Below, piece after piece: positions 23,767-36,257 of a DNA stretch of 64,000 nucleotides. The DNA is taken from contig OX467092.1 in NCBI GenBank assembly GCA_950106755.1, forward strand, positions 9,114,001 to 9,178,000, in the 5' to 3' direction. The notes under the pieces were generated by a model, which ran no database searches, was not told the origin of the DNA, and saw only the letters and a program-made list of their open reading frames with translations. The stretch's first letter is position 1, and the number at the start of each line of letters is the position of its first letter. The stretch comes from Climacium dendroides (taxonomy: Eukaryota > Streptophyta > Bryopsida > Hypnales > Climaciaceae). The translations under genes were made by a program, and so were the position numbers.

Positions 23767-24087
23767 CACTAAATAGTATATTTAGTGTTAGCAACACTAT
23801 TTACGAACCATGACACTAAATATCATTAATCCTACTAAAGTAAGTAACATTAAATCTAATTTCTAACACTAAATGGACTCTATGGTAAATGTGAAATCTG
23901 AAAAGGTTTACATTTAGTGTTAAAACACATTAAGTAGAGAAGGCTAGGGAAGGAGATGACAGAAGATGGAGGCGGTGTAGTCAAGTTTAGCACTACTCTA
24001 ATTCTTCCAAAATTGACATTTAGTGTTCTGTGGAGTAGGGTGGTAATTACACTAAATGTAATCCAACACTAAATATACTATTTAGTG
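23767..24087. mobile_element. 321-bp inverted-repeat element (MITE)
   Basis: Both ends are versions of the near-palindrome CACTAAATA..TATTTAGTG, and TTTAGTGTT words recur inside. It is complete here. In the right arm only its first two thirds are present (38409-38625), because the arm ends inside it. Target duplication is unclear (TA is possible). Confidence 0.8.

Positions 24088-24137
<50 letters not shown>
24088..24137. repeat. TA dinucleotide microsatellite
   Basis: About 24 uninterrupted TA steps adjoining the MITE end. Confidence 0.97.
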
Positions 24138-24141
<4 letters not shown>

Positions 24142-25290
24142 TCATATAATATTTCATTATTAGTTTTTAGTTTTTTTTGTCTTCTTTTTTGTTTTTAACC
24201 CTTGAAGGATGGACTGGCCACCGTGAAAATCATCTATTGTGTCACCAAGTAAATTGTTGGATTAAAATAATGCAAAAGCACTCATAGGAAGACAAAATAT
24301 TGTAGATGATCTTCCCTTTTCACACAAAATTTTTCCATTGAATTCAAATATATTGAAATTCTAGGATGTTCAAAGTTCTTTTTAAATGAGGTCATTGAAA
24401 CAAGATTAGTATTAAAAGATTGACACACAAATCAATAAATATTTGGGTGCATGAAAAAAATAAGATTTAAAATTTTGTGAATATATTTTCATCCATTCAT
24501 GTCCAAGATTTTAATTTGTATCTACTCAATGGTTAAAGAATTATATACCTATGGAAGACATGATCAAGTCAATCTTTTGGGCCCTATGTTGTTTGAATGT
24601 CTTTACCTTACTGACAACTTGTAGAAAACTTTTTTTTTCTAAGTTGAATTTTTTTCCGAAGTTGCAATATTATGAATTGCAAACCAGTGGTAGAAGTCAT
24701 CTAGGTACCATAACAAAATTTTAGTGTCTAAATCAGTAGTATTATAATCACTATTTTCTTTTGCAAAAGTAATTAATTGATTTCACAAAATAACAAAGAT
24801 GGTGAGGAAAATGTAACACAAAGTCATTGGCATGGATTTTATAAGCTTTTGGTCTAATTGCACATAATAATATATTCTACATAAAGGTACATTTTGATTA
24901 GAAGAATTATCTTATCATATACTCAAAAACAAGTGTTTACAACCACTTAAGAACAAGATTGAGAGGAGGTTTCAATTAAGATAGCTTGAGTTACACTACT
25001 GCCTAATTCTTACTATTAAAATCTTCTAACTCTCAATTCATTGTCAAAAGCATTAGCAACACATTGTTTTGTTAATTTTTGGAACACCTTCTATTTCATA
25101 TTTTTTCTAGAAGGGTTGATGGTATCTTTTTTGATTACATTGTTTTCTATGTATTCTCAATTGGTGTTTCAAACAATCATGCTACCTAAATTGCACAAGT
25201 CATTGAAAATATGTGGTTTTTTCTAAAAATGTTATGGATGTTTACTAATCAATACCTTACTTTTTTTTCACTCAATTGGTCTAGTATCCT
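24138..25290. other. AT-rich spacer, no gene seen
   Basis: No coding or repeat structure was recognised. The CCAATTGG motif is nearly absent until about 25150, which suggests this piece does not belong to the surrounding repeat family. Confidence 0.5.
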
Positions 25291-25299
25291 ATTGGTTCA

Positions 25300-26400
25300 A
25301 GCACTAATCCAGTATGTCCTTGTATTCCGATTGGACAGCTACTACTACAAATAAGTAGCCAACTGGCCATCATGCAAGCCATCATCAATTGGTACAGTAT
25401 TAGATAGATCAAATTTCTTCTAATTGGTATAAATGACCTGCATTGGTGGGTTTTTTGCCAGGACTCACACCAATTGAGAAATTGCATTCTTGCAAAAGTA
25501 ATACCGATTGGCCAACAATACTACTTCACTTCATAAATGATCATTTGGAAAATACCAAAAATAAATGGAAGTTTAGAAGATCTCATGCAACAAATTCTCA
25601 ACATACAAATCACACAGTTTGTGCTTCCAATTTCATAATCTTCGAACCAATGCCACAATAAAGGACATTTGAACACACAACAAACTCCTCCATGTTTACA
25701 CATAAGACTCACAAACAACTGGAAGGTCATCCAAGATCATATTTTTGTTCAATTGGTAGGTCATCTTCATATTCTTGTTCATAAAGAATCCAATACACAA
25801 AAGATTCCTATCTACAATCGAAAGCACTTCTATCTACGCTGGGGACAACTGAAGTGCCAATTGCAATATGCCGAACCTATATGCCGCAGAAAAACTGTAA
25901 CCACCAATCGGCTAAATACACTTCCCTAAATACCGTACCCAATTGGCTACTGCAATGTATAAGCTTGGGAGCTACTATGCTTTCAATCGGGAAAATAGCG
26001 CCATGCAATTAACAAAAACCGGCCCAATTGATATGATATACATGCCACCTCATCACCACACGATCAACTAACAGCATTTCTTCAATGTGGTTTGGAGCCA
26101 GGTTGACACCTCCTACTGCACTGGCCTGACAGTCTTTGAAAAGAAAACCGGAGGGAACCAATTGGAATTAATTTTGGGCCCACAACATGTAATAGATGCA
26201 CTATGTCCACAGTCCCATGATTTGGCGCCACCTTTTGCCCACCCGCATGCTTCTCTCATCATTAGGACCTTGTCCAGTCTCACTTCGCTGAACTTGACGC
26301 CATTCATCGACTATGCCCCATCGGCTTGCATGGTCTACCACCATGTTTCTGTAAGAGCCGTGTAGAAACTGCAATTGGCACATCAGTTCAAGAACTCACG
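25300..26400 (-). repeat. terminal module of the CCAATTGG-rich family, diverged copy
   Basis: On the minus strand, words near 25930 (gtagccaattgggta) and near 25870 (gcggcatatagg, then caattggcacttcag) match the ends of the blocks at 38100-38270 and 42300-42430. It therefore marks the 3' end of the minus-strand gene block that begins near 29960. Confidence 0.65.
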
Positions 26401-26403
26401 TGA

Positions 26404-26516
26404 CTCTACTGGAAAAATAGTTCAATTTGACATACAACATCATATCTTGGTAATGTTACCCACCCATGTTAGCATCAATGACCAAAACAATAGAAAAACA
26501 AAATTTTCTAGTAGTG
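26404..26516. mobile_element. candidate 110-bp CACTA-type MITE
   Basis: The right end is a perfect TTTTCTAGTAGTG as in the other CACTA elements. The left end (ctactggaaaaatag) is degenerate, and no matching 3-bp duplication is clear. Confidence 0.5.
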
Positions 26517-27544
26517 TCTGCTGACCAATGATAAGAATTCATGGCATAGTATTCGTGTAGAGAACAATGTTCAGGAGGCAAAGGTGACTACCCATAATCT
26601 TTGGTAATCCACCATAGTGCTTCCCATTTTGGATATGGAAAATCCGTATTCCAATTGTCAAATAAGTTTGAGAATCGACCTAGGTAGAGATTGTCAACTG
26701 CTACCCACATTGGTCTGACTGGGATGCATCCAACAGGATCAACGCCACCTACAAAGAACAAAGACAATCGACAACATTGAGGACCTCAATGTACATAGCC
26801 AATCGTAACCCTAGATGTTACCACACTATCGTTCCGTTGTTTACAATTGCCCACCATATGAAATCTAAATAAGAACAATAGATGAACGAGTCTATATAAC
26901 TGAAGGATTATCTGAATTAGTCTTCTCTGTAGCGTGCATGGCAATAGACCTTCGATTCGTGTGTTTCTCCAGATCGTCCTTCAAGTCTCCTGATGATGCT
27001 ATCTGCAACTATTTAGGGGAATGTTCCTTGCTTTCCACTAGTTCAGATTTCTGCCTCTCGGTCTGCAACTGTTTAGTGGAGTCTTCCAAGCTTTCCAATA
27101 GTTCAAATTTCTGCCTCTTGGAATCCCTTAGGTCATCCCATAGTCTGTCACATTTTACCTTGTATTTGCTGTAGCTCTTGTACACGACTTTTGAATACGC
27201 CTTCTCTGCCCTGAGTTGCTTGCATAGCCCCCTTGATCCGAAATCCAATCGGTTTTACATTTCTCGAACTTCGTTTCTGCCTTCATCAATTGGGTTGTCA
27301 GTTGAGCCGTGGTCTCATGGGCCTTAGCCAACTCGGATTTCGACTGTGCCAACTCTATCTCCGCGTTCACCAATTGGGATTTCAGTCGCTCTTCAATATA
27401 GTGGGCAGCAGTGGTTGCCTGGACAGTAGTTCGGCGCAATTGGATGGTCTCTTCCTCAAGCACTGCCAATTGTTTGGATAGTGCAGAATTTTGCTTCTCC
27501 GTAGCATCCACATTTGGTCAACATCGAAAATGGTAACAATACTA

Positions 27545-29363
27545 CACTACTACAAAATTTGTGGCCAAAACAACAAAATTTCAACTAAGATCTGTTGATC
27601 CCTTTTGTTGTTTCGGGCTCGTTGTTTTGGTCAATAATCAACAGATATCTGGGTTTTTTTTTGTTGTTTTGGCCAAATCAACAAAAAAAAATTTGAAAAA
27701 AAAAAAAAAAAAAAATCTTCTACTACCCAAGATTTCCAGGCAGCACAAAAAAAATTGATTTTTCACTGTCCAGAACCTCCAAGCAGCCCATTTCCCCACC
27801 CGAGCCGGCCAATACACACCAAACATGTTTGAACCCACGACCTCATGCCCAACATCCGAGAGACCTAACCAACAAACCACCACTAAAACTTCATGTCAAT
27901 AAGTGGTATTTTTATTTTATTTGTACATTAACTCCTTCATGTTTTTAAACTCAGCAGACTTTGGAGGCCATTTTGGCATAGTAGAACAACTTTTTCGAAA
28001 AACTTTCAACTAAAAAAAGTTGTTAAATTAAGCTAAATTTCACCTCCAAAAATCCGTTTGTGATTTTGAGTCTCCAATCAAAAGTTATGAACAAAAATCA
28101 GAGAGGTTGTTTGAAAATATCAAAAAAAATGTTCCTTGATATCTCTCTGAATATTGTTCATAACTTTTGATTGGAGGCTCAAAATCACAAATAGATTTTT
28201 GGAGTTGAAATTTAGCTTGATTTAACAACTTTTCTAAGTGGAAGTTTCTTGAAAAAAGTTGTTCTACTATGCAAAAATGGCCGCCAAAGTCTGCTGAATT
28301 GAAAAAACATTGAATTTTGAATGTTTGAGCTAAAAAAAAATTCATTGTATATAGAATTCCAATTATGGTGTTTTCACTACTAAATGACCAAGGCAACAAA
28401 TTTTGGTGTCAATAATATTTTGAAGTTAAACTAAAAGTTTTGAATTTACTATTTTTGATAGTTCATATTTTTGAAAAATATATTCTCATAGAAGTGTAGT
28501 TTGAGCATCAAAAATTTGACTTTGAAAATTAACAATTTTGATTTTTCTATTCAATATTTTGTGTAAGGGTGTCCATTTCTAATCTTAATTTTCTAATGAT
28601 TGTTGAACAATCTTGGAAATAATTTTCAAATATATTAAAACTTGAAAAAAAATTGTATGTTTCTATGACTTCTAACTTTGGAGACTTTGTTAAAAATCCT
28701 TTTGAAAGTATGTGAAAAAAATTCCAAACCAATTAAATCTATTTGTCATAGCTACGTGAAACTATCCATTTAAAAAACAACCCTTTGGAGACATAACTTT
28801 TAATTGCAACTTTGAATAGTTTGAATTTTCTAGGCATTGAATGAGTAGTAAAACACATTTTTGGCAAAATTTTTATATGAATCATATTCAACAAATATTG
28901 CATTGTAATGGGCATACCCCAAAGTAGAAAATAGATTGAAATATGCCTCAAGGCTGTAAGAGTTAATTAATTATTTGACATCAATGAGCCAACCTTCATT
29001 GTCCTAGATAATGCTAAAGGTATGAAAACATTCTAAAATCTTCCAAAATATAATAAAATGTATTAAATTGAATGTAAAGATTTCCAGAGATACCCAGAGA
29101 TATCCATATTCCCTAAGATTTTAAAAGATTCCCTGAGATTCTAAAAACATTCTCTAAGATTCCAAAAAGATTCCAAAAAAGATTCTAAATTCAACACAAA
29201 TCTGTTGATTTGGTCATTGCACTATTTGAATCAACAGAAAGTTGTTTGCTTTTTGTTGGCATTTACAAAAACAATAAAAATTTGTTAATATGGTCATTGC
29301 AGTGCTCCAAACAACAGAAATTAATTGATTTTCTATTGATTTGGTCATGGTTTTCTAGTAGTG
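27545..29363. mobile_element. 1819-bp non-autonomous CACTA element
   Basis: Ends are CACTACTACAAAA and TTTTCTAGTAGTG with a perfect 3-bp duplication CTA (27542-27544 and 29364-29366). Subterminal words such as aacaacaaa and tgttgattt recur near both ends. There is no transposase. It contains a foldback repeat (27951-28297) and a run of about 19 A near 27695. Confidence 0.93.
27951..28297. repeat. 347-bp foldback (hairpin) repeat nested in the CACTA element
   Basis: It begins TCAGCAGACTTTGGAGGCC and ends GGCCGCCAAAGTCTGCTGA. The halves pair almost throughout, including ccaatcaaaagttatgaac with its inverse, leaving a loop near 28125. A second copy is at 53189-53513. Confidence 0.9.
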
Positions 29364-30182
29364 CTATCAAGCGGTGGCACCTTGGGTCCTATTTGAAAAT
29401 CTATAAGCATGGACAAGTACTGAACATTGCGGAGCCGATTGGTGGAGCGGTATATCTCATCACCACCTTGGAACTTTGCAATGTCTTTCTTCATCAATTG
29501 AGAAAGATGTTGGGCCCAAGCAAACTGCTTGCTGCTCATGACGCCAAGGCCTGCTTCCACAACCGCGACATCCACGAAATCCAGGTCATCTCCAAACTCC
29601 CACAGTTGCACCTGGACAAAAGAAACAATGTCCTTACATGTACTACTCAATTGGGACTTCCTACAACCTTTGCCTACAACCTTCGCCGATGACCCACCTT
29701 CAAAACAAGCCTCCACATATGGTTGGTACTCAACCAAGTTTATTGCGCACACCCAATGGACATTCTTCTCACCGTCAGGTGCGGCCTCTTCACTACGTGA
29801 ATCGACCAACTTCAAGCATGCGGCAACATACTCCTCCGAGATTCTCACTGTTGAGCCGTCCACCGATCCACGAAAATGTGTTGGAGAAAAACTGTTCACA
29901 AATTGGACCACTCTATCGACATTAATTGGGGGCAAGTTCTACCAGTCGTCTATATAGTCTTGTAAACCTGCCATATCCAATTAGACCCTCTGGTGTGGGT
30001 CAACCAAAAACAGCGTGGAAGCTGGGAAATTTGGTAGGCCACGGAAAGAATCTATATGCCGCAAACATGAGCATGCCTTGACCTCCATATCTATTGTAAA
30101 CACATTCAACAATTGAAAGCTTCTTTACGTGCCTTCGCAGAGTTCGGCAGCTAACTATGATAGTATTGATAACAAGAGTCAC

Positions 30183-33140
30183 AGTCCCACCATCACAGCC
30201 TTAAACCTTCCTATAGCATTGTTTAGGCTTCCTAATCAACAAACACTCTCGAAGTATTCCATAGAATCGTTTCACTATTCCTCAAGTTATTTTCTTCCAT
30301 TTATGTGCTCCTAAACACAAACGGGTCACGTGAGAATACCAATTGCAAAGTGTGTGAGTACCAATTGGGTAACGTGTATGCAGTGAATGGGGATTGTGAA
30401 GTCATGCTCTAGTGTAGGGAAGGACTTATTCGGCGGAAACACTCATGACAAGGCATGATTCAACACCAATTGTCACTAATCCGTTGATCTTGGCAATCAA
30501 CAGTACCAACCCTGAATGTCAACTCAACTTCTCATGATAGTACTTCGGCTAATCTAAAAGGCGTCTGCAGTCTGCACTGATGAGAATTGAGAAGGCAACA
30601 CATACTACTAGACAAAGCTTCTCATGCACGCAAAAGTATAATATATTAAGTCCAAATGGAATTTAAAAATCTATAAAGTTTAATAATTAATTCAAATCAC
30701 ATTTTGTCACATGACAAATATTCCTTGTTCACAATTTCTATTAGAATAATACTCTAAAATAGCACATATAGGAAATCCATTTTTCTACAAGCAAGAAATA
30801 CTAAAATTTGTATAGGTCAATTCAACAAGAGGATAAATTCAGTTTGATAGTTTGATAGTCAAATTTGACTTCAAGGTCTTTATTGTGCTTGGTCCTGGTG
30901 TAAAAAAAAAATAATAAATTGAAATGTTTTACGCTCATTCATTAAAAGAATTACTATAAATTAAGCTTTTTTTATTGCCATAGATTTTTTATAAATCTAA
31001 GTCTTTAAATATTTTTAGTGGATTTTTTATATTTTATTTAAATTATTTATTTAAATAAAATAGATGTTTATTTTTTTAGACAAATTTAATTATGGGAAAG
31101 TGTGATTTGAATTAATTATTAAAATTTATAGATTTTTAATCTATCACATTATAAAAATTCTAAAAATAAGGTGTGTTATTATCCCAAATTACTTGAAAAA
31201 GATAAAGAGAATAAAAACTTGGGTAATAAAATAATTTTTTTTGATGATTTAATAAAGTGAAAAAAGTCTTTGTAAAATTTATTAAATTAAAAAAATATTT
31301 ATTATATTTATAAATATTTATAAATATTATATGAATATGACAAAAAAACTACATTCATTTCTTTTGAGGTTTTCAATGTGAAATAATCATCAAAGTAAAA
31401 AGAATATCTAATGAGAAAAATTTAATATATTAACAAGTTACTTTTAAGTAAATAGATAATTTTTAAACTATTAGAAGTGTAAACTTTATAAAAACGAAGA
31501 CAATCCAAAAATCACATTAATAAAAATATTTATTATTATCTAATTTCATATCTAATTTTACCTCTTCAAATAATTTCAAATGATTTGGCTTGTTTTTTCT
31601 ATTTTCAATTGTTTAATTCAATTCTTGCTACAAAATGACAACAATTACAATTTTTCATGAAACAAATTGAAAATTTTCATAGTGATGTAAAATTCACAAT
31701 TTCAAGTGATAAGAATATAGGATTGAACTTGTTTACGTGCTTTGGGAATATAAGATTGAATTTGTTTACATGCTGTCAATTTTGAAAGGCTAGGCAGTTA
31801 GATAACTTTACTAATTTTCCAATGTAAAACCGAGATTATTTACATCTGCAAACTTGAAATTCAAGGACAAAAATTACACTCTTTGTAGTTAGTACTTTTG
31901 AGGAACCTACCTTAACATCCAAATATCACAAAAGCCAACCCCAAAAAATAGGAAAGAGGTTCTCTTCAAACACTAGAAATGTTGTTAGGAACATTTGTGG
32001 AGCAAATGTTGCTCAAACGTTGTTCAACAACACCTTTCCATGCCTTCCCACCCAAACGTTACTCAACAACGTTCCTCAAAGCAGTCAATGTAGTGCAAAC
32101 AGAGAGTTACTAACGTTGCTAATACCCCTAGTTTTTGGTAGTGACAATTAGATTTGTCACAATATTGGAAGTCATGAGGTACAATTGGCAATATTGTATT
32201 CAGAAAATAGATACGGTATCATTAGAAATCCTCATGGGCAAACAACAATGGTGGTTAGAAAAAATGGTATTCTAGTGAAAAAGGGATTTTTAGGATTTAG
32301 GGTTTAGATCCTAAACCCTAAACCCTAAAACCGCTTAAACCCTATATGTGCTTGGAAGGAACTTCACAACATATGTACATCATTGCATCTAACATAATGG
32401 AGTATAAATCAAAGTTACCATATTACTGTAAAACAAAAAAATCATCAAACCATAATTATAAGTTCAACGCTCATAAATTGCTACAGAATATTGAATTTTC
32501 CAATAGTTTAAAATGTGCAATTGGGGTAGAAACTACAAAAAATAACCTATATTTCAATAAGTAGACTCAAAGTAAGAAACCATCATTGGAGGCTCTTAAA
32601 TTCACATTTACAGTAAGTAGCAAAAAGTTCAAGAAAGCATGTGATAGAAGGGTAAACTATAGATTAAAAAACATCTTCATCTTTACAAGTGTCAATACTA
32701 TTACAATGACAGAATCTAAAATACTATTTTCTAAAGATGTAGTGAAGTAACTTTAAAAAAAATTGGATGACAAATATTTTTTGTAATTCTGATCTTAGGT
32801 GAAGTTATCCAAATAAACACTTACTTTATGCCTCCTAAACAATACTCCTCGTTACTTCCATTTCATTGATTATAACAAAAGGATTTAAGGCTTTTTGTGT
32901 AGATATCCATGTATCCAATGAAATAGAAGTAGTCAATCTCTGAAATTCAATATTTAGATTTCTACATAGATAAATTAGAACTTGAAAAACCATTTGACTT
33001 ATCAAATTCTAAAACTGTTTTGACAAGGGACACGATATTTAAATAGTTATTGCCAATTGACTTCAAACAAAGCTTTGCATTTAAAACATGATGAATTAGA
33101 TCTATTGTAAACATACTATTCGGAAATCCAAGAATATAAA
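30183..33140. other. AT-rich region without recognisable gene
   Basis: 30183-30560 still has the CCAATTGG motif and belongs to the upstream part of the diverged coiled-coil block. 30600-32270 is very AT-rich and featureless. 32285-32345 holds TTTAGGG/CCCTAAA words in inverted order (gatttagggtttag, then cctaaaccctaaaccctaa), a telomere-like interstitial patch. 32346-33140 shows nothing supported. Confidence 0.5.
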
Positions 33141-33318
33141 AGCACTAGACTTCTTCCATCGTCAATTCCCAATTGGTAGTTTCCATGCTAGCAGTGGACA
33201 GCAGCCACTCTGTGTACTCATTGCCTATTGGGACATGGGTACCACTGGTGGACTTGGTGTCCGTTGCTGTCCGGACTTCGGATGACAAAACTCTGAGTAA
33301 AACAATATGGCAAAACTG

Positions 33319-33527
33319 TCCGGATCGTACTTGCAGGTCCATTAGAACCTTTCCTAAGCTGCATGCATTCACCAATTGGAATTTAAAGCCATACTATTAT
33401 TGTATGTGCTTCTTGTAGTCCGGATGTCTCCACGATAGTACTTGCAGGTCCATTAGATCCCTTCTTGCGCTGCATGCGCTCACCAATTGGAATTGAAAGC
33501 CATACTATTACTGTATGTGCTTCTTGG
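33319..33527. repeat. tandem duplication of about 100 bp
   Basis: The block starting tccggatcgtacttgcagg is repeated from 33419 (tccggatgtctccacgatag, then tacttgcagg). Both copies contain caccaattggaat and catactattactgtatgtgc-like sequence. It lies in a CCAATTGG-rich piece just left of the 2.5-kb CACTA element. Confidence 0.85.
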
Positions 33528-34049
33528 GGCTAATGAGACTTGCTTCCAATCACTACAACAATGACAGTGTTTTATGACTACAGAATTATGACTGAGAATG
33601 ATTAGCGACTACTTGTAGTCATATTTTTGAAGGTAAAAAAAATATAACTGCGAGTCATATTTTAGCCTTATATATCATATATGGCCGTTGAGAACACCAA
33701 AATACTTCATAGAGAACGATAGGGAACATATTTAGAGAACACCCAGTCATATTTTTTCTTTAGTCATATTTTGTAATTGCATCTCCATGATAGTAAGATT
33801 TTTTTTAGGGCAGCCCAAAAATAATTTGGATAGGGAATATGTTTAGAAAGTGCCTAGTCATCTTTTTCTATGTAGGATTTTTTTGTAGTCATATTTTTTG
33901 AAAGTCACTTTTTTGTAGTTGCCACTAATTTAGGATTTTGAAACCCTAGCCGCTACAAAATAGGGTTTTGAAACCCTAACCGCCACTAAATTAGGGTTTT
34001 GAAACCCTAACCACCACTTTTTGTAGCCACTCCTCTTTTTGCCCATTCT

Positions 34050-34720
34050 TCTTTGTTTTTGTTGTTTCTTAAGTTTTGTTTCTTATTGCTTTTTAGGTTT
34101 TTCTTCTTCTTGCTCCTTCTTCTTTCTTGCTTCTTAGGTTTTGCTTTTTCTTCCTACTTAGCTTTTGCTTCTTCTTTCTTAAGTTTTGCTTCTTCTTGCC
34201 TTTGAACTTTTATTTTTTTTTCTTCTTAAGTTTTTCTTCTTCTTGCTTCTGAAGTTTTGCTTCTTAGGTTTTGCTTCTTCTTGCTTCTTAGGTTTTGCTT
34301 TTTCTTCCTACTTAGCTTTTGCTTCTTCTTTCTTAAGTTTTGCTTCTTCTTGCCTTTGAACTTTTATTTTTTCTTCTTCTTAAGTTTTTCTTCTTCTTGC
34401 TTCTGAAGTTTTGCTTCTTAGGTTTTGCTTCTTCTTCCTTCTTAGATTTTTCTTTTTCTTCCTTCTTAAATTTTTCTTTTTCTTCCTTCTTAAGTTTTAC
34501 TTTTTTTTTCCTTTTTAGATTTCGCTTCTTCCTTCTTAAATTTTACTTCTTCTTGCCTCCTAACTTTTGCTTCTTCTTCCATCTTAGGTTTTACTTCTTT
34601 TTCCATCTTAGATTTTGCTTCTTTTTGCCTTTTAACTTTTGTTTCTTCTTCCATTTTAGTTGTTTTTTCTTCCATTTTAGTTTTTTCTTCTTCTTGCCTC
34701 CTAGTCATATTTTGCAATTA
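34050..34720. repeat. pyrimidine-rich repeat tract (TTCTT / TTTTGCTTCTT)
   Basis: Degenerate units around ttttgcttcttcttgc and tttttcttcttcc form the core of the CACTA element. A block near 34145-34270 recurs at about 34300-34430. The apparent open frames here are low-complexity Phe/Leu (or Lys/Glu on the other strand) and not genes. Confidence 0.9.
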
Positions 34721-35460
34721 TATTTTGCAATCATAATGTCACTTATTTTTTGCTTCTTCTTTTTTGGTACTTTTTGCTTCTTAGTCCTTCTATCATCATT
34801 ATTATTATTTTTTGTTATATATAATTTTTGAATATATAATGATTATAAATTTTTTTTATCTTAAGCATGTCTACATATTTTGTAGTGCTTTAAATCTTTG
34901 AAGTTTGAATTATATTGTTCATTTATTGGAAACTAACCTTCTTGTTTATACATGTAAGCATAAGAGGTTGAAATGAAGTTATTGAAGGCTACTTGCAATA
35001 CAAAAGAGGTAACATCTTTACATTTTTGTTGGAATATAGATTCTACAAGTATGTGGAATATACATATATAAAGAGCCATTGTGATATATTTTGTGTTAGT
35101 AACTAATAAATGTTATTGAAAAAAATCACATTTTTTCTTATATTTGATTTTCTAATATGATTAATTTTTGCCAATTAAAAAATCATATGTATTCATTTTT
35201 AATTAAATGGATTTTCTTACTTAACTATTAAATTATGTTGATGTATGATTATACATAGTTGTTTTACAAATCATTAAAAAATATGACTGAAAAAAATTGT
35301 TTTACACATCATTTAAAAATATGATTGAAAAAGTCATATTTCACGTTACTAAAAAATATGACTCACCGTAGTCGTATTTCTCATCAATTAAACATATGAC
35401 TCATCATAGTCATATTCCATGTCATTCAAAAATATGACTCACCACAGTCACATTCTACAT

Positions 35461-35608
35461 TACTACTAGAAAAAAAAAATTTTGTTGTTTTGGTTGCGTT
35501 GATCTAGTCAAAATCTGACAGAAATCTGTTGATTTTAACAAATTTCTGTTAGATTTTGATTGGATCAATGTGACCAAAACAACAGAAAAAATAAATTTTC
35601 TAGTAGTG
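35461..35608. mobile_element. 148-bp CACTA-type MITE nested in the 2.5-kb element
   Basis: Ends are tACTACTAGAAAAA (first base mutated from C) and TTTTCTAGTAGTG, with duplication CAT (35458-35460, 35609-35611). It interrupts the subterminal array of its host element, so it arrived later. Confidence 0.9.
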
Positions 35609-36257
35609 CATGAATAAAAAATATGACTCATCGTAGTCATATTCCACATCACTGCAAAATATGACTCACTACGGTCATATTCCATGTCATCAAAAAATAT
35701 GATTCACTGTAGTCATATTCCATATCATCAAAAAATATGACTCGCCATAGTCATATTCCAAGTAGAATTTTTTTGTTTGCCTAGGCAACTCAATAAAAAG
35801 TCAAGACCCCCCTAGGAGACTCAAAGTATACGCTATGTTGGCATATTATGGCTAAATATGGGTATTTATACCCTTCAACCTATATGATTGCCAATATGAC
35901 TGATGTTTAAAGCGACTGCTTCGAAACGACTAAAGTCAGTCATATCCCAAGTCATCTATAGTGATTTTTGCATGAGTCATATTTTGCAGTCATAAAACAT
36001 TGTTTTTGATGTAGTGAATGGTTCCAATCTCCACACTTGCGATGGAGGCTTGAGTTTAAGGGTTGAATTTTGGTGAGCGTGACTTTTTTACCTGAAGCAA
36101 TCGATACGTGAATATTGCAACTAACTTCTTTTCCGTGTTCTTAGCACCAATAGCAAGGCCTCTATTTTGGAGAGGTAAGATTCTGAATGACTTTGGTTAC
36201 CATGTATATCGATGAATATTTGTTTGTATGCTTAGAGAGCCCGTTCTACCGTGATCG

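Larger units (their letters stand above)
17879..23983. repeat. left arm of a giant inverted repeat
   Basis: The arm matches 38409-42833 on the opposite strand, from the gctgcctcat word at its left end to the tgacagaagatggaggc word at its right end. It is 6.1 kb here and 4.4 kb on the right. Nearly all of the difference is explained by two elements inserted only on this side (773 and 797 bp plus duplications) and by extra tandem-repeat units. Spacer between arms is 14.4 kb. The arm carries a complete degraded coiled-coil gene and its 3' module. Confidence 0.95.
27009..29957 (-). pseudogene. diverged coiled-coil/Gag-like gene, split by a CACTA insertion
   Basis: The N-terminal part (29957-29367) has a globular domain: INVDRVVQFVNSF, ISEEYVAACLKL, and AVVEAGLGVMSSKQFAWAQH. 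It aligns by eye with the arm copies (FEHGVIVNWAKWITRRLHQ and neighbours). The C-terminal part (27542-27009) is a long coiled coil (KQLAVLEEETIQLRRTTVQ). A 1.8-kb element separates them. A TAG just upstream of the first domain and frame changes near 29360 and 27240 show that it is dead. Orientation matches the left arm. Not identical to a named family; Gag-like by architecture only. Confidence 0.65.
33551..36016. mobile_element. 2466-bp non-autonomous CACTA element
   Basis: The left end CACTACAACAATGACAGTG and right end (inverse: CACTACATCAAAAACAATG) continue into a shared TTTTATGACT. The flanking 3-bp duplication is AAT (33548-33550, 36017-36019). Dense subterminal repeats built on agtcatatttt and aaatatgactcac occupy both ends, typical of CACTA transposase-binding arrays. 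No transposase gene is present; the centre is a pyrimidine-rich tract. It separates the integrase gene from its own left flank. Confidence 0.95.

Noticed and set aside
32285..32345. Telomere-type repeats suggesting a chromosome end or fusion
   Set aside because: Only a few units, partly inverted, within AT-rich DNA; too short to claim a telomere or fusion.
34340..34831. 163-codon Phe/Leu-rich frame resembling a membrane protein
   Set aside because: It is the pyrimidine-rich core of a CACTA element, low complexity in all frames.
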